DNA of 64,000 nt, taken from Megalopta genalis (lineage: Eukaryota > Arthropoda > Insecta > Hymenoptera > Halictidae). A program made the position numbers and the translations under genes. Under the pieces are notes generated by a model. It was not told the DNA's origin. It saw nothing but the letters and a program-made list of their open reading frames with translations, and ran no database searches. Below are positions 56,021 through 64,000 of the stretch, one piece after another (the first letter of the stretch is position 1; each line of letters opens with the position of its first letter). The stretch covers positions 186,001 to 250,000 of the forward strand of contig NW_027476307.1 in the NCBI RefSeq assembly GCF_051020955.1, in the 5' to 3' direction.

Positions 56021-56760
56021 TCATGTATATCACAAGTATTTGAAGCTAAACCATTTGCTTCGCATGGATTCGAAGGTCAGCCTTCTACTTCGCATTGATT
56101 TGCTGCTAAGTCATTTGTTTCGCATGGATTTGAAGCTAACTCGTTTGTTTCGCATGCTGTTGAAGCTAAATCATGTATATCACAATTATTTGAAGCTAAA
56201 CCATTTGTATCGCATGGAATCGAAGATAAGCCACCTACTTCGCATTGATTTGTAGCTAAATAATGTGTTTCGCATGGATTTGATGCTAACTCGTTTATTT
56301 CGCATGCTGTTGAAGCTATGTCATGTATATCACAAGTATTTGAAGCTAAACCATTTGTTTCGCATGGATTCGAAGCTAAGCCTTCCACTTCGCATTCATT
56401 TGAAGCTAAATCATGTGTTCCGCATGGATTTGAATCTAACTCGTTTGTTTCGCATGCAGTTGAAGCTGAATCATGTATATCATAAGTATTTGCCGCTAAA
56501 CCATTTGTTCCGCATGGATTCGAAGGTAACCCTTCTACTTCGCATTGATTTGAAGCTACATCATGTGTTTCGCATGGACTTGAATCTAACTCGTTTGTTT
56601 CGCATGCTGTTGAAACGAAATCATGTATATCACAAGTATTTTAAGCTAAACCATTTGCTTCGCATGGATTCGAAGATCATCCTTCTACTTCGCATTGATT
56701 AGATGCTAAATGATGTGTTTCGCATGGGTTTGAAGCTAACTCGTTTGTTTCGCCTGCATT
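56021..56760. repeat. Terminal module duplicated near 63.29-63.87 kb, copy 1
   Basis: Shared rare variants are gaaggtcagcc (56072), gctgctaagtcatttg, gctatgtcatg, cattcatttg (about 56394) and atatcataagtatttgccgc. The offset changes from 7266 bp at gaaggtcag to 7116 bp at cttccacttcgcattc, so this copy has one extra 150-bp HOR (about 56.15-56.30 kb) or the other copy lost one. Confidence 0.75.
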
Positions 56761-58772
56761 TGGAGCTATATCACTTATATTCACAAGTATGTGAAGCTAA
56801 ATCATTCGTTTCGCATTGATTTGAAGCTAAGCCATCAACTTCGCGTTGACTTGTTGCTAAATCATGTGTTTCGCATGCAGTTGAAGCTAAATCATGTATA
56901 TCACAAATATTTGCAGCTAAACCATTTGTTTCGCATGGATTCGAAGATAACCCTTCTACTTCGCATTGATTTGAAGCTAAATCATGTGTTTCGCATGGAT
57001 TTGAAGCTAACTCGTTTGTTTCGCATGCTGTTGAAGCTAAATCATGTATATCACAAGTATTTGAAGTTCAACCATTTGTTTCTCATGGATTCGAAGATAA
57101 TCCATCTATTTCGTATTGATTTGAAGCTAAATCATGTGTTTTGCATGGATTTGAATCTAACTCGTTTGTTTCGCATGCTGTTGAAAATAAATCATGTATA
57201 TCACAAGTATTTGAAGCTATATCATTTGTTTCGCATGGATTCGAAGATTAGCCTTCTACTTCGCATTGATTAGATGCTAAGTCATGTGTTTCGCATGGGT
57301 TTGAAGCTAACTCGTTTGTTTCGCCTGCATTTGAAGCTATATCCCTTATATTCACAAGTATGTGAAGCTAAATCTTTCGTTTCGCATGGATTTGAAGCTA
57401 AGCCATCAACTTCGCGTTGACTTGATGCTAAATCATGTTTTTCGTTTGGACTTGAAACTAACTCGTTTGTTTCGTATGCAGTTGAAGCTGAATCATGTAT
57501 ATCACAAGTATTTGAAGCTAAACCATTTGATTCCCATGGATTTGAAGCTAAGCTTTCTACTTAGCATTGATTTGAAGATAAATCATGTGTTTCGCTTGGA
57601 TTTGAAGATAACTCGTTTGCTTCGCATGCTGTTGAAGCTAAATCATGTATATCACAAGTATTTGAAGTTAAACCATTTGTTTCTCATGGATTCGAAGATA
57701 ATCCATCTATTTCGCATTGATTTGAAGCTAAATCATGTGTTTAGCATGAATTTGAATCTAACTCGTTTGTTTCGCATGCTGTTGAAACTAAATCATTTAT
57801 ATCACAAGTATTTGAAGCTAAACCATTTGTTTCGCATGGATTCGTAGATAAGCCTTCTACTTCGCATTGATTTGAAGCAAAATCATGTGTTTCGCATGGA
57901 TTTGAATCTAACTCGTTTGTTTCGCATGCTGTTGAAACTAAATCATGTATATCACAAGTATTTGAAGCTATATCATGTGTTTCGCATGGATTCGAAGATT
58001 AGCCTTCTACTTCGCATTGATTAGATGCTAAGTCATGTGTTTCGCATGGGTTTGAAGCTAACTCGTTTGTTTCGCCTGCATTTGAAGCTATATCACTTAT
58101 ATTCACAAGTATGTGAAGCTAAATCTTTCGTTTCGCATGGATTTGAAGCTAAGCCATCAACTTCGCGTTGACTTGATGCTAAATCATGTTTTTCGTTTGG
58201 ACTTGAAGCTAACTCGTTTGTTTCGCATGCTCTTTGAACTAAATCATGTTTATCACAAGTATTTGAAGCTATATCATTTGTTTCGCATTTATTCGAAGAT
58301 AAGCCTTCTACTTCGCATTGATTTTAATCTAAATCATGTGTTTCGCATGGATTTGAAGCTAACTCGTTTGTTTCGCATGCAGTTGAAGCTGAATCATGTA
58401 TATCACAAGTATTTGAAGCTAAACCATTTGATTCCCATGGATTTGAAGCTAAGCTTTCTACTTAGCATTGATTTGAAGATAAATCATGTTTTTCGCTTGG
58501 ACTTGAAGTTAACTCGTTTGCTTCGCATGCTGTTGAAGCTAAATCAAGTGTATCACTAGTATTTGAAGCTAAACCATTTGTTTCGCGTGGATTCGAAGAT
58601 CAACCTTCTAATTCGCATTGATTTGAAGCTAAATCATGTGTTTCGCATGGATTCGAAGATAACCCTTCTTCTTCGCATTGATTTGAAGCTAGATCATGTG
58701 TTTTGCATGGATTTGAATCTAACTCGTTTGCTTCGCATGCTGTTGAAGCTAAATCAAGTGTATCACTAGTAT

Positions 58773-60150
58773 TTGAAGCTAAACCATTTGTTTCGCGTGG
58801 ATTCGAAGATCAACCTTCTACTTCGCATTGATTATATGCTAAATCATGTGTTTCGCATGGATTTGAAGCTAACTCGTTTGTTTCGCATGCGGTTGAAGCT
58901 AAATCATGTATATCACAAGTATTTGAAGCTATATCATATGTTTCGCATGGATTCGAAGATAACCCTTCTAATTCGCATTGATTTGGAGCAAAATCATGTG
59001 TTTCGCATGGATTCGAAGCTAACTCGTTTGTTTCGCATGCTGTTGAAACTAAATCATGTATATCACAAGTATTTGAAGCTATATCATTTGTTTCGCATGG
59101 ATTCGAAGATTAGCCTTCTACTTCGCATTGATTTGAAGCTAGATCATGTGTTTTGCATGGATTTGAATCTAACTCGTTTGCTTCGCATGCTGTTGAAGCT
59201 AAATCAAGTGTATCACTAGTATTTGAAGCTAAACCATTTGTTTCGCGTGGATTCGAAGATCAACCTTCTACTTCGCATTGATTAGATGCTAAATCATGTG
59301 TTTCGCATGGATTTGAAGCTAACTCGTTTGTTTCGCATGCGGTTGAAGCTAAATCATGTATATCACAAGTATTTGAAGCTATATCATATGTTTCGCATGG
59401 ATTCGAAGATAACCCTTCTAATTCGCATTGATTTGAAGCTAAATCATGTGTTTCGCATGGATTCGAAGCTAACTCGATTGTTTCGCATGCTGTTGAAACT
59501 AAATCATGTATATCACAAGTATTTGAAGCTATATCATTTGTTTCGCATGGATTCGAAGATTAGCCTTCTACTTCGCATTGATTAGATGCTAAATGATGTG
59601 TTTCGCATGGGTTTGAAGCTAACTCGTTTGTTTCGCCTGCATTTGAAGCTATATCACTTATATTCACAAGTATGTGAAGCTAAATCATTCGTTTCGCATT
59701 GATTTGAAGCTAAGCCATCAACTTCGCGTTGACTTGTTGCTAAATCATGTGTTTCGCATGGATTTGAAGCTAACTCGTTTGTTTCGCATGCTGTTGAAGC
59801 TGAATCATGTATATCACAAGTATTTGTAGCTATATCATGTGTCTCGCATGGATTCGAAGATAACCCATCTAATTCGCATTGATTTGAAGCTAAATCATGT
59901 GTTTCGCATGGATTTGAAGCTAACTCGTTTGTTTCGAATGCAGTTGAAGCAGAATCATGGATATCACAAGTATTTGAAGCTAATCTATTCGTTTCGCATG
60001 GATTCGAAGATAACCCTTCTTCTTCGCATTGATTTGAAGCTAAATCATGTGTTTCGCATGGATTCGAAGATCAACCTTCTACTTCGCATTGATTAGATGC
60101 TAAATCATGTGTTTTGCATGGATTTGAATCTAACTCGTTTGCTTCGCATG
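58773..60150. repeat. 5252-bp-offset duplication, copy 2
   Basis: This is the partner of about 53521-54900. It runs into the 961-bp tandem repeats, so the 961-bp expansion probably followed this duplication. Order is inferred from nesting only. Confidence 0.75.
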
Positions 60151-60545
60151 CTGTTGAAGCTAAATCAAGTGTATCACTAGTATTTGAAGCTAAACCATTT
60201 GTTTCGCGTGGATTCGAAGATCAACCTTCTACTTCGCATTGATTAGATGCTAAATCATGTGTTTCGCATGGATTTGAAGCTAACTCGTTTGTTTCGCATG
60301 CGGTTGAAGCTAAATCATGTATATCACAAGTATTTGAAGCTATATCATATATTTCGCATGGATTCGAAGATAACCCTTCTAATTCGCATTGATTTGAAGC
60401 TAAATCATGTGTTTCGCATGGATTCGAAGCTAACTCGTTTGTCTCGCATGCTGTTGAAGCTAAATCATGTATATCACAAGTATTTGAAGCTATATCATTT
60501 GTTTCGCATGGATTCGAAGATTAGCCATCTACTTCGCATTGATTA
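59585..60545. repeat. 961-bp tandem HOR, copy 1
   Basis: 961 bp is 32 monomers plus the extra base of one variant cassette. The segment is followed head to tail by 60546-61506 with no difference noticed by eye. Shared markers include catgtgtctcgc in U1, gaagcagaatcatggatatc in U5 and catatatttcgc in U1. A related, less similar unit precedes it from about 58625, and a third partial unit follows. Confidence 0.87.
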
Positions 60546-61506
60546 GATGCTAAATGATGTGTTTCGCATGGGTTTGAAGCTAACTCGTTTGTTTCGCCTG
60601 CATTTGAAGCTATATCACTTATATTCACAAGTATGTGAAGCTAAATCATTCGTTTCGCATTGATTTGAAGCTAAGCCATCAACTTCGCGTTGACTTGTTG
60701 CTAAATCATGTGTTTCGCATGGATTTGAAGCTAACTCGTTTGTTTCGCATGCTGTTGAAGCTGAATCATGTATATCACAAGTATTTGTAGCTATATCATG
60801 TGTCTCGCATGGATTCGAAGATAACCCATCTAATTCGCATTGATTTGAAGCTAAATCATGTGTTTCGCATGGATTTGAAGCTAACTCGTTTGTTTCGAAT
60901 GCAGTTGAAGCAGAATCATGGATATCACAAGTATTTGAAGCTAATCTATTCGTTTCGCATGGATTCGAAGATAACCCTTCTTCTTCGCATTGATTTGAAG
61001 CTAAATCATGTGTTTCGCATGGATTCGAAGATCAACCTTCTACTTCGCATTGATTAGATGCTAAATCATGTGTTTTGCATGGATTTGAATCTAACTCGTT
61101 TGCTTCGCATGCTGTTGAAGCTAAATCAAGTGTATCACTAGTATTTGAAGCTAAACCATTTGTTTCGCGTGGATTCGAAGATCAACCTTCTACTTCGCAT
61201 TGATTAGATGCTAAATCATGTGTTTCGCATGGATTTGAAGCTAACTCGTTTGTTTCGCATGCGGTTGAAGCTAAATCATGTATATCACAAGTATTTGAAG
61301 CTATATCATATATTTCGCATGGATTCGAAGATAACCCTTCTAATTCGCATTGATTTGAAGCTAAATCATGTGTTTCGCATGGATTCGAAGCTAACTCGTT
61401 TGTCTCGCATGCTGTTGAAGCTAAATCATGTATATCACAAGTATTTGAAGCTATATCATTTGTTTCGCATGGATTCGAAGATTAGCCATCTACTTCGCAT
61501 TGATTA
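60546..61506. repeat. 961-bp tandem HOR, copy 2
   Basis: This is the head-to-tail copy of 59585-60545. It is followed by a partial third unit (61507 to about 61910) with gctgaatcatgg instead of gcagaatcatgg and catatgtctcgc instead of catgtgtctcgc, after which the sequence switches to a module also found near 54.9-55.5 kb. Confidence 0.87.
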
Positions 61507-61949
61507 GATGCTAAATGATGTGTTTCGCATGGGTTTGAAGCTAACTCGTTTGTTTCGCCTGCATTTGAAGCTATATCACTTATATTCACAAGTATGTGAA
61601 GCTAAATCATTCGTTTCGCATTGATTTGAAGCTAAGCCATCAACTTCGCGTTGACTTGTTGCTAAATCATGTGTTTCGCATGGATTTGAAGCTAACTCGT
61701 TTGTTTCGCATGCTGTTGAAGCTGAATCATGTATATCACAAGTATTTGTAGCTATATCATATGTCTCGCATGGATTCGAAGATAACCCATCTAATTCGCA
61801 TTGATTTGAAGCTAAATCATGTGTTTCGCATGGATTTGAAGCTAACTCGTTTGTTTCGAATGCAGTTGAAGCTGAATCATGGATATCACAAGTATTTGAA
61901 GCTAATCTATTCGCTTCGCATGGATTCGAAGATAACCCTTCTTCTTCGC

Positions 61950-62444
61950 ATTGATTTGAAGCTAAATCATGTGTTTCGCATGTATTTGAAGCTAAGACGT
62001 CAACTTCGCGTTGACTTGATAATAAATCATGTTATTCGCTTGGACTTGAAGCTAGCTCGTTTGTTTCGCATGCTGTTGAAGCTAAATCATGTATATCACA
62101 AGTATTTGAAGCTAAACCATTTCTTTCGCATGGATTCGAAGTTAAGCCTCCTACCTCGCATTGATTTGAAGCTAAAGCATGTGTTTAGCATGGATTTGAA
62201 TCTAACTCGTTTGTTTCGTATGCTGTTGATACTAAATCATTTATATCACAAGTATTTGAAGCTAAACCATTTGCTTCGCATGGATTCGAAGATAAGACTT
62301 GCACTTCGCATTGATTTGAAGCTAACTCATGTGTTTCGCATGGATTTGAAGTTAACTCGTTTGTTTCGCATGCAGTTGAAGCTAAATCATGTATATCACA
62401 AATATTTGCCGCTAAACCATTTGTTTCGCATGGATTCGAAGATA
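61950..62444. repeat. Module duplicated near 54.99-55.48 kb, copy 2
   Basis: This is the partner of 54990-55480 at an offset of 6964 bp. After it, this locus has an additional HOR before rejoining sequence that resembles 55.48-55.66 kb. Confidence 0.75.
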
Positions 62445-63286
62445 ACCCTTCTACTTCGCATTGATTTGAAGCTAAATCATGTGTTTCGCATGGATTTGAA
62501 GCTAACTCGTCTGTTTCGCATGCAGTTGAAGCTGAATCATGTACATCACAAGTATTTGCGGCTAAACCATTTGTTTCGCATGGATTCGAAGGTAACCCTT
62601 CTACTTCGCATTGATTTGAAGCTACATCATGTGTTTCGCATGGATTTGAATCTAACTCGTTTGTTTCGCATGCTGTTGAAACTAAATCATGTATATCACA
62701 AGTATTTGAAGCTAAACCATTTACTTCGCATGGATTCGAAGATCAGCCTTCTACTTCGCATTGATTAGATGCTAAATCATGTGCATCGCATGGATTTGAA
62801 GCTAACTCGTTTGTTTCGCATGCGGTTGAAGCTAAATCATGTATATCACAAGTATTTGAAGCTATATCATATGTTTCGCATGGATTCGAAGCTAAGCCGT
62901 CAACTTCGCGTTGACTTGATGATAAATCATGTTTTTCGCTTGGACTTGAAGCTAACTCGTTTGTTTCACCTGCATTTGAAGCTATATCATTTATATTCTC
63001 AAGTATGTGAAGCTAAATCATTCGTTTCGCATGTATTTGAAGCTAAGCCGTCAACTTCGCGTTGACTTGATGATAAATCATGTTTTTCGCTTGGACTTGA
63101 AGTTAACTCGTTTGTTTCCAATGCTGTTGAAGCTAAATCATGTATATCACAAGTATTTGAAGCTAAACCATTTGTTTCGCATGGATTCCAAGATAACCCT
63201 TCTAATTCGCATTGATTTGTAGCTAAATCATGTGTTCGCATGGATTTGATTCTATCTCGTTTGCTTCGCATGCTGTTGAAGCTAAA

Positions 63287-63870
63287 TCATGTATATCACA
63301 AGTATTTGAAGCTAAACCATTTGCTTCGCATGGATTCGAAGGTCAGCCTTCTACTTCGCATTGATTTGCTGCTAAGTCATTTGTTTCGCATGGATTTGAA
63401 GCTAACTCGTTTGTTTCGCATGCTGTTGAAGCTATGTCATGTATATCACAAGTATTTGAAGCTAAACCATTTGTTTCGCATGGATTCGAAGCTAAGCCTT
63501 CCACTTCGCATTCATTTGAAGCTAAATCATGTGTTCCGCATGGATTTGAATCTAACTCGTTTGTTTCGCATGCAGTTGAAGCTGAATCATGTATATCATA
63601 AGTATTTGCCGCTAAACCATTTGTTTCGCATGGATTCGAAGGTAACCCTTCTACTTCGCATTGATTTGAAGCTACATCATGTGTTTCGCATGGACTTGAA
63701 TCTAACTCGTTTGTTTCGTATGCTGTTGAAACGAAATCATGTATATCACAAGTATTTGAAGCTAAACCATTTGCTTCGCATGGATTCGAAGATCATCCTC
63801 CTACTTCGCATTGATTAGATGCTAAATCATGTGTATCGCATGGGTTTGAAGCTAACTCGTTTGTTTCGCC
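63287..63870. repeat. Terminal module, copy 2, one HOR shorter
   Basis: This is the partner of 56021-56760, shorter by exactly one 150-bp HOR. It leads into a diverged variant cassette (U5 with atattttgaaatgtgtg near 63890), and the window ends in a U3 monomer. Confidence 0.74.
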
Positions 63871-64000
63871 TGCATTTCAAGCCATATCACTTATATTTTG
63901 AAATGTGTGAAGGTAAATCATTCGTTTTGCATGGATTTGAAGCTAAGCCATCAACTTCGCGTTGACTTGATGCTAATTCATGTGTTTCGCATGGATTTGA

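Larger units (their letters stand above)
46920..63960. repeat. Family of fourteen 151-bp variant cassettes within block E
   Basis: The GTG at the end of the 31-bp U5 lies at 46978, 47729, 49769, 51870, 52771, 54422, 56791, 57362, 58113, 59674, 60635, 61596, 63007 and about 63907. The last two are diverged in U5. Intervals are 751, 2040, 2101, 901, 1651, 2369, 571, 751, 1561, 961, 961, 1411 and 900 bp. Each is a multiple of 30 plus one, except 2040, 2369 and 900. Those three contain one, two and one single-T losses (49333, 55670 plus 55845, and about 63236), which exactly explain the deficit. The cassette was not seen left of 46.9 kb. Confidence 0.85.
1..64000. repeat. Satellite-like tandem array, 30-bp monomer in a 150-bp higher-order repeat
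   Basis: Every stretch of the window can be read as 30-bp monomers. Most start aagcta or aagata and end in tttg or ttcg. Five types recur in fixed order. U1 carries aaaccatttgtttcg and ends gattcg. U2 carries gataagccttctacttcg. U3 carries aaatcatgtgtttcg. U4 carries aactcgtttgtttcg and catgctgttg or catgcagttg. U5 carries atgtatatcacaagt. Five monomers make 150 bp, and this order persists from end to end with local deletions, hybrids and rare single-base indels. No unique DNA interrupts it and it is cut by both window edges. Family knowledge: nested monomer and HOR structure is typical of satellites that grow by unequal exchange or gene conversion. Satellite status is an inference; a decayed giant coding repeat is the alternative. 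Confidence 0.97.

Noticed and set aside
1..64000. CRISPR-like array with 30-bp repeats
   Set aside because: Monomers abut with no unique spacers, the sequence drifts between neighbours, and no cas-like gene is present.
1..64000. The many plus-strand openings as a series of real genes (for example 1768-3753, 8398-10917, 15613-17640, 49769-51781)
   Set aside because: They are the same decapeptide repeat throughout, start directly after a stop at an arbitrary TTG, GTG or ATG, have no distinct domains or signals, and are cut by indels. A frame that is a multiple of the monomer length stays open by construction.
1..64000. Minus-strand giant gene with a variant genetic code
   Set aside because: The minus frame is stopped by both TAA and TGA in recurrent variants and is shifted by indels in blocks B, D and E. 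No common variant code would restore it.
1..64000. CENP-B-box-like motif around ttcgcatggattcg
   Set aside because: The 3' CGGG part of the box is missing, and the match is limited to TTCG plus A/T-rich sequence.
1..64000. Short dyad in U2 (cttc ... gaag) as a hairpin or terminator
   Set aside because: The stem is only four base pairs with a ten-base loop and does not extend. It recurs only because the monomer does.
1..64000. tRNA, rRNA or other structured RNA genes
   Set aside because: No cloverleaf, conserved rRNA core or other non-repeat sequence was seen; all of the window fits the monomer pattern.

Overview
The whole 64 kb window lies inside one uninterrupted tandem-repeat array. The monomer is 30 bp, and five diverged monomer types (called U1 to U5 here) follow each other in fixed order as a 150-bp higher-order repeat (HOR). 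The array is already running at base 1 and still running at base 64000, so neither edge and no flanking unique DNA is visible. I found no supported protein-coding gene, RNA gene, insertion sequence, CRISPR array, promoter, terminator or origin. Monomers are about 37% G+C. Organism: such a long satellite-like array, with single-base frameshifts and recurrent in-frame stops, fits a eukaryotic heterochromatic or centromeric satellite best. The sequence alone cannot name a taxon, and a decayed giant repeat gene is the main alternative.

Layout. Block A (1 to about 10811) keeps perfect 30-bp register and holds 6630-, 2400- and 1800-bp offset duplications. Block B (about 10812-14386) is shifted by one base between two compensating single-base indels. 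Block C (about 14387-24750) ends in a head-to-tail 3270-bp duplication. Block D (about 24751-42197) is a mosaic of long HOR composites that share one marker module at 150-bp multiples and a threefold copied 1352-bp segment. Block E (about 42198-64000) is a more diverged family. It contains a strongly diverged island near 45.77-46.17 kb, fourteen copies of a 151-bp variant cassette with a 31-bp monomer, and a recent 961-bp tandem duplication.

Because 30 is a multiple of 3, two reading frames stay open for long stretches. The plus-strand frame gives a basic, hydrophobic decapeptide repeat. The minus-strand frame gives a decapeptide with one Cys per ten residues. Neither is intact across the window: each carries many stops that were copied along with the repeats, and about two dozen single-base indels shift both. 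Several common sequence variants are silent only in the minus frame, which suggests, without proving, that the array grew from a minus-strand coding repeat. The most useful content here is the array's evolutionary structure: its units, hybrids, slippage sites and nested duplications.
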